In this document: piece after piece, positions 18,274 to 28,747 of the stretch | Layout of the letters: every line of letters begins with the position of its first letter | How positions within the stretch are numbered: position 1 is the first letter of the stretch | NCBI GenBank assembly: GCA_016929065.1 | Contig: JAFGJO010000038.1 | Coordinates: 102,680-166,679 of the forward strand | Length of the DNA stretch: 64,000 bases | Origin: Spirochaetales bacterium | GTDB lineage: Bacteria > Spirochaetota > Spirochaetia > SZUA-6 > RPPD01 | Reading direction: 5' to 3' | Position numbers and translations under genes: made by a program | The notes under the pieces: model-generated | Told to the model about the DNA's origin: nothing | Seen by the model: the letters and a program-made list of their open reading frames with translations, nothing else | Database searches by the model: none

Positions 18274-20418
18274 ATGGCGAATGTGAACGGAAAAAAGAAT
18301 ATTCTGCTCATCGTTGAATCACCTGCAAAGGCAAAAACGATAGAAAAGTATATTGGTGAGGGCTACACAGTCGAGGCTTCCATGGGGCATCTGATTGACC
18401 TTCCCAAATCAAGAATTGCAGTGGATGTGGACAATAATTTTGAACCGGAATACATTACTGTACGCGGTAAAGCAAAGATATTGAAAATGCTTGTACAGAA
18501 ATCGCGGAAAATTGAAAAGGTACTGCTTGCCTCCGACCCTGACCGGGAAGGTGAAGCGATTTCATACCATATCAAAAACGCATTGCTCAAAAAAAATCCG
18601 GATCTTGAGTTTGAACGGATTATTTTCAATGAAATTACTCCGAAGGCAATCAGGGAGTCTGTTCTGCATCCCCGGCAGATCGATGATAAAAAGGTGAATG
18701 CCCAGAAAGCACGGCGCGTGTTGGATCGGCTCGTCGGTTACAATCTTTCTCCGCTTTTATGGAGCAAGGTGAAAAACGGGCTGTCAGCCGGCCGGGTACA
18801 GTCTGTGGCCTTGCGGCTGATCTGCGAGAGGGAAAATGAGGTTGAAGCGTTCATTCCGGAAGAGTACTGGACACTGAGCGCACTGCTTGACAAGGGCAAA
18901 AAAAGTTTTGAGGCACAGCTTGTAAAATATAAGGATTCCAAACCTGAACTGAAATCAAAGAAAGACGTTGAACTCATCAGTGATACCCTGAAAGATCTCC
19001 TGTTTGCTGTCTCAGATATAAAAAATACCGAGAAAATTTCCAAACCAAAGGCACCGTATACAACATCGAAGCTCCAGCAGGCAGCTGCAAACCGGCTTGG
19101 TTTTACATCCCGGAAAACCATGCAAATTGCCCAGCAGCTGTATGAAGGGATAAATATTGGTTCATCGCGGATCGGGTTGATTACCTACATGCGTACTGAC
19201 TCTACCAGAATAGCCCAGTCCGCCCTTGATGAGGTGAGAGCCTTTATCGGTAAAAATTATCCCGATGAGCTGCCTGAGACACAGATCAGCTACACTGTTT
19301 CACAAAAAGCACAGGATGCTCATGAAGCCATCCGGCCGACCTATGTTGACAATACGCCCGACAGCATCAAGGACTCACTGACAAAGGACCAGCACAAGCT
19401 GTACAGTATCATCTGGGAACAATTTGTTTCTTCACAGATGAACCCGATGAAATCAATCAGCCGTTCCATCGATTTTTCAGCAGGGGAGGCAGTGTTCCGT
19501 GCCAGTGATACAAAAATTATTGAACCGGGATATCACAGTGTATTGAAGATGCTTTCCCCAAAAGACAAAAGGAAGGCATTGCCGACTTTTAAAATCGGCG
19601 AAGAACTTGAATGTGAGGGGTTCACCCCGGAACAGCATTTCACTTCCGGGCCCGCACGTTTTACCGATGCATCGATTGTCAAGATGCTCGAGGAGCAGGG
19701 GATCGGAAGGCCGTCGACCTATGCTCCAATTATTTCAGTTCTGCTTGACCGTTATTATGTGGTCAGGAAAAACAAACAGCTTGTGCCGACGCAGCTGGGC
19801 AGAATTATCAACGATATTCTTTCTTCTTCATTCCCTGATGTACTGAATGTGGGATTCACCGCAGAAATGGAAAAAAAACTTGACCTGGTTGAAGAAGACA
19901 AAGAGGAATGGGTCAAGATATTGAAAGATTTCTTTTTCCCGTTCAAAGAAACAGTGGACAAGGTGATGAATTCCCTGGAATCAATCAAGGGGGTCATGGA
20001 CGAGCCGACAGAGTTCAGCTGTGAAAAGTGCGGCAGGCCGATGGTAAAAAAACTGGGCAGATTCGGTTTTTTCCTGGCATGCTCCGGGTTTCCGGAATGC
20101 AAAAGCACAAAACCAGTCCCGCTCGGCGACTGTCCCCGTGAGAGCTGTAATGGCAAAATTATTGCGCGAAGACGCGCCGGCGGAAAGGGCAGGGAGTTTT
20201 ACGGGTGTACCAATTATCCGGAATGCGAATTTTTCACCCAATACAAACCGATCAACCAGAAATGTCCCAAATGCGGCCAGTCGCTTGTTGAGAAAGAAGA
20301 CAAAAAACGCGGTTCATATAAATCATGTATTACTCCCGAGTGCACCTATCTGCATGTCGATGAAGAGGCGCTGCGGGAAAATGCGGTTGAGGAGGTCCAG
20401 GAGAACGGTGCGGAATAA
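18274..20418 (+). CDS. topA: DNA topoisomerase I
   Basis: LLIVESPAKAKTIEKYIG, ASDPDREGEAISYHI, GLITYMRTDSTRIA, C-terminal zinc ribbons. Confidence 0.98.
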   Translation: MANVNGKKNILLIVESPAKAKTIEKYIGEGYTVEASMGHLIDLPKSRIAVDVDNNFEPEYITVRGKAKILKMLVQKSRKIEKVLLASDPDREGEAISYHIKNALLKKNPDLEFERIIFNEITPKAIRESVLHPRQIDDKKVNAQKARRVLDRLVGYNLSPLLWSKVKNGLSAGRVQSVALRLICERENEVEAFIPEEYWTLSALLDKGKKSFEAQLVKYKDSKPELKSKKDVELISDTLKDLLFAVSDIKNTEKISKPKAPYTTSKLQQAAANRLGFTSRKTMQIAQQLYEGINIGSSRIGLITYMRTDSTRIAQSALDEVRAFIGKNYPDELPETQISYTVSQKAQDAHEAIRPTYVDNTPDSIKDSLTKDQHKLYSIIWEQFVSSQMNPMKSISRSIDFSAGEAVFRASDTKIIEPGYHSVLKMLSPKDKRKALPTFKIGEELECEGFTPEQHFTSGPARFTDASIVKMLEEQGIGRPSTYAPIISVLLDRYYVVRKNKQLVPTQLGRIINDILSSSFPDVLNVGFTAEMEKKLDLVEEDKEEWVKILKDFFFPFKETVDKVMNSLESIKGVMDEPTEFSCEKCGRPMVKKLGRFGFFLACSGFPECKSTKPVPLGDCPRESCNGKIIARRRAGGKGREFYGCTNYPECEFFTQYKPINQKCPKCGQSLVEKEDKKRGSYKSCITPECTYLHVDEEALRENAVEEVQENGAE

Positions 20419-21316
20419 ATATCTGGAATATTTGCGAAGCGTACGGAATCTCTCTGTTAATACCATTTCGTCGTATGAAAAGGATATTGCACTCTTCGAT
20501 GCGTTTTTGGCTGTTTCCGGATACACAGAAGATGAAATGGAAATTAAGCAGGTGCGTGAATTTGTCGCATGGCTGTCAAAGAAACAGCTTTCTCCTAAAT
20601 CAATCAATCGCGTACTTTCATGTATCCGCGGTTACTACCGGTTCAAGCAGCGGTATGGATATGCAATGGCAAACCCGTTTCATGGTATCCGGTCGCTGAA
20701 AGTCAACAAATGGCTGCCTTCGTTTCTATTCGAGGAGGAAACAGCCGAACTGCTTGCCCTGCCGGAAGCAGGTGCGCTTGAATCGCGGGACCGTTTTATT
20801 TTTGAATTTCTCTATTCGACGGGGGCGCGTATCAGTGAGGCGGTGGCCCTGAATGTTACCGATCTCAACCTTCGTGATGGAAGTGTCAAGGTCTTCGGCA
20901 AAGGCCGCAAGGAGCGGATCGTATTTATGGGTGAGCAGGCGCGGGCTGTATGCAAGGAATATCTTATGCACCGCAAACAGTATATCCGCGATCATGCAGG
21001 GGAAGAGACTGCAACCCAGGCTTTGTTCATCAATAAAAATGGAACACGGATCACCACAAGGGGCGTCAGGACAATTTTTTTCAAATATATACAGAAACTT
21101 CGTGTGGCAAAAAAAATTACCCCGCATACCCTGCGGCATTCTTTTGCGACACATATTTTAAACAATGGAGCGGATATCCGGGTTGTCCAGGAACTTCTGG
21201 GGCATGCAAGCCTTTCGACAACTCAAATATATACACATGTGGGAATTGAGCGGCTGAAAAATATTTATTTAACTGCACATCCGCATGCAAAAATCAATGA
21301 ACAGGAAAACAAATGA
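20408..21316 (+). CDS. Tyrosine recombinase XerC/XerD family (second copy, next to hslVU)
   Basis: [42 protein letters not shown] 20408 overlaps the topA end, so the track start 20138 is too long. Confidence 0.92.
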   Translation: MRNKYLEYLRSVRNLSVNTISSYEKDIALFDAFLAVSGYTEDEMEIKQVREFVAWLSKKQLSPKSINRVLSCIRGYYRFKQRYGYAMANPFHGIRSLKVNKWLPSFLFEEETAELLALPEAGALESRDRFIFEFLYSTGARISEAVALNVTDLNLRDGSVKVFGKGRKERIVFMGEQARAVCKEYLMHRKQYIRDHAGEETATQALFINKNGTRITTRGVRTIFFKYIQKLRVAKKITPHTLRHSFATHILNNGADIRVVQELLGHASLSTTQIYTHVGIERLKNIYLTAHPHAKINEQENK

Positions 21317-21864
21317 AACAGGAAAATATACAGCAATTTAGAGGTACAACAATTCTTGCCGTTCTTAAAAACGGAAAACTGGCAATGGGCGGTGACGGCC
21401 AGGTGACCTTCAACAATACAGTGCTCAAAGGCAATGCACGCAAGGTGCGGAAAATTGCGGACGGATCAATCGTTGTGGGATTTGCAGGTGCAACTGCGGA
21501 CGCGTTTACTTTATTTGAACGTTTTGAAGCAAAAATCAAGGAGTTCAGCGGGGATATGACCCGTGCGGCAGTGGAACTGGCAAAAGACTGGCGGACCGAC
21601 AGAATGCTCCGGCGGCTTGAGGCCATGCTTCTGGCGGGAAATAACGAGAAAATACTGCTGATCTCCGGAACCGGTGATGTTGTTGAACCAGAAGAGGGGA
21701 TTATCGCCATCGGATCAGGCGGAAACTATGCCTTTTCAGCGGCGCTGGCACTGAACGACACCTCAAAACTGAGTGCGAAAGAAATTGTCATGAAGTCTTT
21801 GCAGATCGCTGCACGCATTTGTATTTTTACAAACAGCGAAATTATCGTGGAGGAAATTGAATGA
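21313..21864 (+). CDS. hslV: ATP-dependent protease subunit HslV (ClpQ)
   Basis: [40 protein letters not shown]. Confidence 0.97.
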   Translation: MKQENIQQFRGTTILAVLKNGKLAMGGDGQVTFNNTVLKGNARKVRKIADGSIVVGFAGATADAFTLFERFEAKIKEFSGDMTRAAVELAKDWRTDRMLRRLEAMLLAGNNEKILLISGTGDVVEPEEGIIAIGSGGNYAFSAALALNDTSKLSAKEIVMKSLQIAARICIFTNSEIIVEEIE

Positions 21865-23246
21865 AAATTGAAATGGACAAGCTCACGCCAAAAGAAATCG
21901 TGGCTGAGCTGGACAAATATATAATTGGCCAGAATAAGGCCAAACGGTCGGTGGCAATTGCTCTTCGAAACAGATATCGTCGGACACGTCTTCCCGAAGA
22001 GCTGCGTGATGAAGTTGCGCCGAAAAACATTATCATGATCGGACCGACCGGTGTCGGAAAAACAGAAATCGCCAAAAGACTGGCGCGGCTGACCGGTGCT
22101 CCATTTATCAAGGTTGAGGCCACGAAATATACCGAAGTCGGATACGTGGGACGTGATGTGGAATCAATGGTCCGCGATCTTATGTCGGTCGGCATTTCTC
22201 TTGTGAGGCAGGAGTTTTTCGAGACAGTACAGCAGGAGGCAGAAAAGCGCGCCGAAGAGGCCCTGCTGGATCTTTTGCTCCCGGGTATAAAAAAACCGGT
22301 GCGGTCGGTACGGCCCGGTGACACCGAACCGATTGTGCAGGAGATAGCAACCACCGAAGATACAGGTTCAACACGGGAACGTTTCCGTGAAAAACTGAGA
22401 AAAGGCGAACTCGATGAAAAAATGGTCGAAATCAATATTACCAAAAATTCCATGCCGCAGATCGAAATATTCTCGGGCGGGATGAATCTTGAGGATCTCG
22501 ATATCAACCTTGGAAACAGCCTTGGAAACATATTCGGCGGAAAAAAGAAGAAAAAAAATGTTACGGTAAAGCAGGCGAAAGAAGTGCTGTTTAATGATGA
22601 ACGCAACAAGCTGATTGACATGGACCGTGTCGCTGAAATTGCGAAAGAGCGCGTTGAGGAGATGGGAATAATTTTTATCGATGAAATCGACAAAATTGCC
22701 TCGTCGAACAACAGAATGGGGGCTGATGTATCCCGGGAGGGTGTGCAGCGTGATATTCTGCCGATTGTCGAGGGGTCGAAAGTAAATACCCGCCATGGCA
22801 TGATTGACACTGCTCATATTCTGTTCATTGCAGCCGGCGCATTTCATATGTCGAAACCGTCTGACCTTATCCCTGAACTTCAGGGACGGTTTCCGCTCCG
22901 TGTAGAACTGCAGGCGCTGACGAGCAAGGATTTTCAGCAGATACTCACCCAGCCGAAAAATGCGCTCATCCGACAGTATATTGAGCTGTTGAAAACCGAA
23001 GAAGTAACCCTGGATTTCAAGGATGAAGCGATTACGCGGTTATCAGAAATCGCAACCGATGTGAACACAAAAACAGAAAATATCGGAGCCAGAAGACTTC
23101 ATACAATTATGGAGTCCCTGCTTGAGGATGTTTCGTTTCATGCACCTGATATGAAAGGGCAGACCATTGAAATTACAAGACAGTATGTTGATGATCGGCT
23201 GAATGCGATCATCGAGGACAGGGATGTGACCAGATTTATTTTATAG
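21861..23246 (+). CDS. hslU: ATP-dependent protease ATPase subunit HslU (ClpY)
   Basis: [55 protein letters not shown]. Confidence 0.97.
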   Translation: MKIEMDKLTPKEIVAELDKYIIGQNKAKRSVAIALRNRYRRTRLPEELRDEVAPKNIIMIGPTGVGKTEIAKRLARLTGAPFIKVEATKYTEVGYVGRDVESMVRDLMSVGISLVRQEFFETVQQEAEKRAEEALLDLLLPGIKKPVRSVRPGDTEPIVQEIATTEDTGSTRERFREKLRKGELDEKMVEINITKNSMPQIEIFSGGMNLEDLDINLGNSLGNIFGGKKKKKNVTVKQAKEVLFNDERNKLIDMDRVAEIAKERVEEMGIIFIDEIDKIASSNNRMGADVSREGVQRDILPIVEGSKVNTRHGMIDTAHILFIAAGAFHMSKPSDLIPELQGRFPLRVELQALTSKDFQQILTQPKNALIRQYIELLKTEEVTLDFKDEAITRLSEIATDVNTKTENIGARRLHTIMESLLEDVSFHAPDMKGQTIEITRQYVDDRLNAIIEDRDVTRFIL

Positions 23247-23250
23247 TGAA

Positions 23251-23352
23251 TCAGCAATTATCCAAATCAGGATTATTGCTGACCACAGAAAATGGGGGAC
23301 AGCTAAAAAATGAAGTTTTTAACTGTCCAGGAGAAGCGGTAACTTTCCGCTT
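23251..23352. repeat. Three tandem hairpins between hslU and flgB
   Basis: TCAGCAATTATCC-aaatca-GGATTATTGCTGA (12/13 pairs); GGACAGCTAAAAA-atgaag-TTTTTAACTGTCC (12/13); AAGCGG-taacttt-CCGCTT. Confidence 0.8.
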
Positions 23353-23397
23353 AAAAAAAAAGGCATTGTGTCGACAATAAGAGGGAGGGGGGAAACA

Positions 23398-23829
23398 ATG
23401 TTTTTTAATAAGACGTTTGACAGAAATCTTTACTTGTTACAAAAATCCATGGATGCCTCTATCCTTCGCTATAATGTGACCGCGGACAACATCACCAATG
23501 CGGATACGCCGAATTTCAAGCGTAAAGTGGTGAGTTTTGAATCGGAATTGAAACGGGTACAGGATCTGGAGAAAGTTCAGTTGCCGTTCGAAGGGGCTCT
23601 CACCGATGAATCAAGGGATCTTTCTTTTATAGATGCCCGGAACATCTATGAGGTCGAACCGAATGTCACCCTGGATTACCTCACCACATCCGACAATAAT
23701 GGAAACAACGTTGATCTTGAGGAAGAAACCATGACAGCCATGAATACCCAGCTGAAATACCAGGCGATGCTGTATGCGACAAACAGCGAGTTCCAGCGGA
23801 TGAATATTGCCCTGTCGATGCGGGCATAA
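23398..23829 (+). CDS. flgB: Flagellar basal-body rod protein FlgB
   Basis: RYNVTADNITNADTPNFKRKVVSFESEL; first gene of flagellar operon. Confidence 0.95.
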   Translation: MFFNKTFDRNLYLLQKSMDASILRYNVTADNITNADTPNFKRKVVSFESELKRVQDLEKVQLPFEGALTDESRDLSFIDARNIYEVEPNVTLDYLTTSDNNGNNVDLEEETMTAMNTQLKYQAMLYATNSEFQRMNIALSMRA

Positions 23830-23841
23830 AGGAGATAAAAG

Positions 23842-24300
23842 ATGGGAATGTTTACTGCGATTAATACCGGTGCCTCAGGCCTGACCGCGCAGCGGATGCG
23901 GCTTGATGTTATTTCGGACAACATAGCAAATGCCGATGCAACCAGGACCCCGGAGGGCGGAGTATTTCACCGGAGCCGTGTGATCTTTAAACCACGGGTA
24001 TCCCAGCCGTACTGGCGGAGTCCGTTTCTGCCGGAAGCGCTCGATTCGGAAATCGGCCGCGGTGTGCGGGTGGACAGTATTCAGAAAGATACTGATACCC
24101 AGACACGTCTTGTGTGGGATCCGTCACATCCTGATGCGATTGTCTCCGGCCCAAAAAAAGGCTATGTCGAATATCCGAATGTGAATGTGGTGACAGAAAT
24201 GACTGACATGATTTCCGCGTCGAGATCCTATGAGGCAAATGTCAGCATGATTAATGGATCAAAGTCCATGTTTTTGAAAGCTCTGGAAATCGGGAGGTAA
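23842..24300 (+). CDS. flgC: Flagellar basal-body rod protein FlgC
   Basis: INTGASGLTAQRMRLDVISDNIANADATRT; NVVTEMTDMISASRSYEANVSMIN. Confidence 0.96.
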   Translation: MGMFTAINTGASGLTAQRMRLDVISDNIANADATRTPEGGVFHRSRVIFKPRVSQPYWRSPFLPEALDSEIGRGVRVDSIQKDTDTQTRLVWDPSHPDAIVSGPKKGYVEYPNVNVVTEMTDMISASRSYEANVSMINGSKSMFLKALEIGR

Positions 24301-24306
24301 TAGAGT

Positions 24307-24651
24307 ATGATGCCGGATTTTTACACATTTGACCGTATCTCGCGTGAATCCTTTACATTGACACAGGACAGTGTCAATACATTGAAGCGATTGATGGAAA
24401 AGGATTACAGTGAAGAAACACCAAAACCGGAATCCAGTTTCGGCCAGCTCCTCATGAAGGCGCTTGGAGATGTGAACGCCGAACAGACAAACATGTACGC
24501 GCTCACCGAACAGCTGAGGACAGATCCGGATTCAATAAATATTCATGATTTGACGATTGCGAGTGCGAAGGCCAACCTTTCGCTGTCAATGACAAAAGAG
24601 CTCCTGGAACGGGGAATACGGGCCTACAAGGAGATTATTAACGTACGGTAA
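24307..24651 (+). CDS. fliE: Flagellar hook-basal body complex protein FliE
   Basis: Position and C-terminal FliE-like DLTIASAKANLSLSMTKELLERGIRAYKEIINVR. Confidence 0.9.
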   Translation: MMPDFYTFDRISRESFTLTQDSVNTLKRLMEKDYSEETPKPESSFGQLLMKALGDVNAEQTNMYALTEQLRTDPDSINIHDLTIASAKANLSLSMTKELLERGIRAYKEIINVR

Positions 24652-24703
24652 TTACACCATGGAAGGTGCATGACAACACGGACGTTCATCAACGGGAGGG
24701 GAC

Positions 24704-26425
24704 ATGAACGAATGGCTTAAGAGAATTCTGGAACAGATCCAGGCGGTCTGGAAAAGAATCAATGTAACACAACGGATACTTATCTTTTCAATAGCAGGTG
24801 TGGTGATTATTGCTGTCATCCTGCTCTTTGTATTCAGCGCATCACCGACGCGCCCGGCGATTTTTCAGACTGCAATCGCAGACGAAGCCCAGTTGTTTCG
24901 TATTGGCCAGAGGCTGGATCAGGAAAATGTTCCCTATTCAATACAGGAAGGCATGATCTTTGTCAATGATGACAAAACGGCGATGCGTATGCGCAGCCTT
25001 CTTGTCCGTGAGGACCTGGTCCCAAAAAATATTGATCCCTGGGCCATTTTCGATGTGGAGCGCTGGACGAGTACCCAATTCAAGGACGATATTAATCTGC
25101 AGCGTGCAATCGAAGAAAAACTACGGCAGCATATTCTCGCAATTGACGACATCGATTCTGCGAATGTCAGCCTGGTTGTTTCAAAACCGACGACATTCCG
25201 GGAGGATGAAGAACCCACAAAGGTTTCGGTTGCGATTACCGCCAAACCGGGGAGCGATATCCTGCAGAACCACAAAAAGGTTGAGGGCATCGAAAAGCTC
25301 ATTTCTTACGGCGTCGGGGGCCTTACCCGCGAAAATATCGCAATCATTGACAAAATGACCGGAACACAAATCAATGATTTTGATGATCCGATGCTGCAGA
25401 AAATCAACGAAATCGATATTGTCAAAAAGCAGCTCGCTTTGAAAAAAGAAATTGAAGTGAAGCTTCGAAAAGATATCTATGCAGGATTAAGCAAACTGTA
25501 TACCCCTGACCGTGTTGAAGTACTTAATATCGATATGGATCTGGATATATTCAAGCGCACGACCGATGCAGAGGAATATACTCCCATTACACTTATCCCC
25601 GACAATCCCCGAACTCCCTACGATGAAACAAAAGTGGTGGAATATATCACACAGAAAAAACTCATCGAAATGCAGGAGTTTGAAGGAACAGGATTTACCC
25701 CCCAGGGTCCTCCCGGTTCCGAGGGCCAAACACCCCCTGCATATAAAGACCTTTCCAATCTTGTCGGCCGGTACAAGAAAAACCTGGAAAACATCGTGAA
25801 TGTCGTGAACAAGAAAATCATCAAGCAGGAAGACCGGCCATGGAACATCAAGCGGCTTTCCATAAGTGTCGCGGTAGACGGAAAATGGGAAAAAGAGTAT
25901 GACCCGAACAGCTCGACTGACGTTATGATCGACGAACAGGGAAGAATCCAGAGAAAATACATTCCTGTCGGAGATGAGGAACTCCGCCGTGCGCAGTCAC
26001 TTGTTGAAGGGGCCGTTGGCTATAATCCGGTACGAAGTGATCAGGTGAAGGTCATTCATTACCAGTTTGACCGCACCGCCGAGTTTGAAGCAGAGAATGA
26101 CCGGTATCGGTCACAAAAGCAGTTGCAAGTGATTATTATGTGGATCATAATAGGAATCGGCATGGTGATTGTCGCGATTATTGCATTCCGGCTTCTTTCG
26201 AGGTATTTTGAGAGAAGAAGGCGCCTCAAAGAAGAGGAACTTGCGCGGCAGCACCAGGCAATGCGTGAAGCAGCGCTTCGGAGCGCAGAAGAGAAGGGTG
26301 TTGATGTTGAGCTTTCAGTAGAGGAGCGGGCGCGTCTTGAGATGCAGGAAAATGCAATCAATATGGCCCGTGAACATCCGGAAGATGTCGCTCAGCTCAT
26401 CAGAACCTGGCTATTGGAGGAATAA
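24704..26425 (+). CDS. fliF: Flagellar MS-ring protein FliF
   Basis: Two TMs, SANVSLVVSKPTTFREDEEPTKVSVAI; operon position. Confidence 0.95.
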   Translation: MNEWLKRILEQIQAVWKRINVTQRILIFSIAGVVIIAVILLFVFSASPTRPAIFQTAIADEAQLFRIGQRLDQENVPYSIQEGMIFVNDDKTAMRMRSLLVREDLVPKNIDPWAIFDVERWTSTQFKDDINLQRAIEEKLRQHILAIDDIDSANVSLVVSKPTTFREDEEPTKVSVAITAKPGSDILQNHKKVEGIEKLISYGVGGLTRENIAIIDKMTGTQINDFDDPMLQKINEIDIVKKQLALKKEIEVKLRKDIYAGLSKLYTPDRVEVLNIDMDLDIFKRTTDAEEYTPITLIPDNPRTPYDETKVVEYITQKKLIEMQEFEGTGFTPQGPPGSEGQTPPAYKDLSNLVGRYKKNLENIVNVVNKKIIKQEDRPWNIKRLSISVAVDGKWEKEYDPNSSTDVMIDEQGRIQRKYIPVGDEELRRAQSLVEGAVGYNPVRSDQVKVIHYQFDRTAEFEAENDRYRSQKQLQVIIMWIIIGIGMVIVAIIAFRLLSRYFERRRRLKEEELARQHQAMREAALRSAEEKGVDVELSVEERARLEMQENAINMAREHPEDVAQLIRTWLLEE

Positions 26426-26428
26426 GGT

Positions 26429-27526
26429 ATGGCGAAAAAAATCGCACCAACAACTACAACAACAACAGCTGCGGGTTCATCTCAGGTGACAACAAAAAAA
26501 CATTCATCCCATGGGGGTTCGCATAAAAAACAGCTGACCGGACGCCAGAAGGCAGCAATATTCCTTGTCACGCTCGGCTCCGAGATCAGTTCTGAAATTT
26601 TCAAACATCTTCGTGAAGATGAAATTGAGCAATTAACATTTGAAATTGCCCGTCTGGAGACGATTGAACCGGAAGACCGGGACCGGGTGCTCATGGAGTT
26701 CCAGGAACTCATGATGGCCCAGGATTTTATCTCGACCGGCGGTATTGATTATGCCCGTGAACTGCTCGAAAAATCCCTCGGTACCCAGAAAGCTGTTGAT
26801 ATTATCAACAGACTGACCTCCAGCCTGCAGGTCCGGCCCTTTGATTTTATACGGCGTACCGATCCCGCACATTTGCTGAACTTTATCCAGCAGGAACATC
26901 CGCAGACAATTGCGCTTATTCTTGCCTATCTGGAACCGCAAAAAGCTTCCATTATTCTTGGAAGCCTTCCGCATGAAATACAGTCAGATGTTGCAAAGCG
27001 TATTGCCACCATGGACCGTACTTCACCTGAAGTGTTGCGCGAGGTGGAACGGGTTCTTGAAAAAAAACTGTCGACCCTGTCGTCCGAAGACTACACCTCT
27101 GCGGGCGGTGTCGAAAGCATCGTTGAAATTTTGAACCTTGTCGACCGTTCAACAGAAAAAACAATCATTGAATCACTCGAAGAAGATGATCCGGAGCTTG
27201 CAGAAGAGATCAAAAAACGCATGTTCGTATTTGAAGATATTGTGCTGCTGGATGACCGTGCCATTCAGAAGGTGCTTCGTGAAGTTGATACAACAGAGCT
27301 TGCAAAAGCACTCAAGGCAGTTGATTCGGAAGTGCAGGATAAAATATTCAGGAATATGAGCCGGCGCGCTTCAACACTCCTGAAAGAAGACATGGAATAT
27401 ATGGGGCCGATCAGGCTGAAGGATGTTGAAGAATCACAGCAGAAAATTGTGGCAATTATCAGAAAACTTGAGGAACAGGGTGAAATTGTCGTGGCACGTG
27501 CCGGTGAAGATGAACTTGTTGTATAA
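26429..27526 (+). CDS. fliG: Flagellar motor switch protein FliG with Thr/Ser/His/Lys-rich N-terminal extension
   Basis: LTGRQKAAIFLVTLGSEISSEIFKHLREDEIEQLTFEIARLE, HPQTIALILAYLEPQKASIIL, FVFEDIVLLDDRAIQKVLREVD. Confidence 0.97.
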   Translation: MAKKIAPTTTTTTAAGSSQVTTKKHSSHGGSHKKQLTGRQKAAIFLVTLGSEISSEIFKHLREDEIEQLTFEIARLETIEPEDRDRVLMEFQELMMAQDFISTGGIDYARELLEKSLGTQKAVDIINRLTSSLQVRPFDFIRRTDPAHLLNFIQQEHPQTIALILAYLEPQKASIILGSLPHEIQSDVAKRIATMDRTSPEVLREVERVLEKKLSTLSSEDYTSAGGVESIVEILNLVDRSTEKTIIESLEEDDPELAEEIKKRMFVFEDIVLLDDRAIQKVLREVDTTELAKALKAVDSEVQDKIFRNMSRRASTLLKEDMEYMGPIRLKDVEESQQKIVAIIRKLEEQGEIVVARAGEDELVV

Positions 27527-27558
27527 CAACGGGACAGACGGGAACAAGGAGGCCTGGT

Positions 27559-28473
27559 GTGGCTAAAAATGTATTTAGACCGACAGAGGTAACAAATCTT
27601 ACAAAAAAGGTTTTTATCGAGCCTCCCCAATTCAAGAAGGAAGAACCGGTTCAGGTCATCGAAGAGGTAGAAGATATTTCCATGCCTCCTGCTGCCCTGC
27701 AGGAATATATGCGTGAAGCAGAAGATTTCAAAACAAATTGGGACCAGGAAAAAAACCAGATGATTGCGGATGCAAAAACAGAGGCAGACCGGATTATCAA
27801 GGAAGCGGAAAAGGTTGCCTTTGAGGAAGTCCGTAAAAAAAACAACCAGGCACAGAAAATAAAACAGGATGCGGAAGCAGAAGCAAAAAAAATAATCGAG
27901 GGCACACAGCGGGAAGCAGATGAACTGAAACAGGCTGCCACGCAGAAAACACAGCAGATTGAAAACGAGGCATTTGAACGGGGATACCGGGAAGGCCACG
28001 AACAGGGATTCAAGGGTGGCAAAGAGGAAGTGGATCGGCTTATTGAGCGGCTGCACCTGATATTGAACAAAGCGATAGAAAAGCGGAATGAAATTATTGA
28101 GGTTTCTGAAACACAGCTGATAAATCTGGTTCTGCTGATTTCGAAAAAAGTGATCAAGGTCATTTCAGAGAATCAGAAAAATGTGGTGATCAACAATGTC
28201 ATCCAGGCCCTGCGGAAACTTAAAAGCCGGGGTGATGTGGTGATTCGTGTCAATTTGAGCGATCTGGATCTTACTACGGAGCATATCAAGGATTTTATGA
28301 AGATGGTGGAGAATGTCAAATCGATCACAGTGCTGGAAGATTCATCAGTCGACAAGGGCGGCTGTATTATAGAAACGGATTTTGGCCAGATCGACGCGCG
28401 GATATCCTCGCAGCTTCATGAGATTGAGGAAAAAATTATTGAGATGATGCCGATCAGGGTCAAGGGTGAATAA
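27559..28473 (+). CDS. fliH: Flagellar assembly protein FliH
   Basis: Charged coiled-coil with GYREGHEQGFKGG; position between fliG and fliI. Confidence 0.9.
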   Translation: MAKNVFRPTEVTNLTKKVFIEPPQFKKEEPVQVIEEVEDISMPPAALQEYMREAEDFKTNWDQEKNQMIADAKTEADRIIKEAEKVAFEEVRKKNNQAQKIKQDAEAEAKKIIEGTQREADELKQAATQKTQQIENEAFERGYREGHEQGFKGGKEEVDRLIERLHLILNKAIEKRNEIIEVSETQLINLVLLISKKVIKVISENQKNVVINNVIQALRKLKSRGDVVIRVNLSDLDLTTEHIKDFMKMVENVKSITVLEDSSVDKGGCIIETDFGQIDARISSQLHEIEEKIIEMMPIRVKGE

Positions 28474-28720
28474 GATAAGAAACGATTGTTTCTTATCTTA
28501 TTCACCTGGGAGAAACGGATATTTTCCATTTAAGCAGTCAAGGAAAATATCCGTTCTCCACGGGATTATATTTTATGAAAAAACTGCAATACCTGTTTAG
28601 GGGAGGGATGACGAAAAAAACTTCGTTTTTATCGTCCGGAGTTTGAAAGATTTATTATAAGAGGAGTTGAATCTTTCAAACTCCATAACCATTATTTTAT
28701 AAAGGATTTTTTGAAAATCC
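28465..28720. repeat. Array of five tandem hairpins between fliH and fliI
   Basis: 28465-28506 (18-bp perfect stem), 28509-28559 (18 bp, one bulged A), 28610-28636 (11 bp, one mismatch), 28638-28684 (15-bp perfect), 28704-28720 (7 bp). Confidence 0.85.
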
Positions 28721-28747
28721 GCCAAACCCGGGGGAAGGGGGATATGA

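Noticed and set aside
15462-21316. Integron integrase or phage integrase
   Set aside because: Both recombinases have housekeeping XerC/XerD length, motifs and neighbours; no cassette array.
21842-22810. 322-aa Ser-rich ORF on the minus strand opposite hslU
   Set aside because: Shadow ORF; low-complexity Ser/Phe/Arg composition typical of antisense of a conserved gene, no SD, hslU on + is certain.
24357-24378. 8-bp hairpin ATTGACAC-aggaca-GTGTCAAT within fliE
   Set aside because: Single short stem in coding sequence; plausible by chance.
27265-28056. 263-aa minus-strand ORF opposite fliG/fliH
   Set aside because: Phe/Cys/Leu-rich antisense of Lys/Glu-rich fliH; no recognisable domain.
28575-28646. 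24-codon ORF (MKKLQYLFRGGMTKKTSFLSSGV) within the fliH-fliI hairpin array as a leader peptide
   Set aside because: Weak SD and no amino-acid run or coding signal; noted but not supported.
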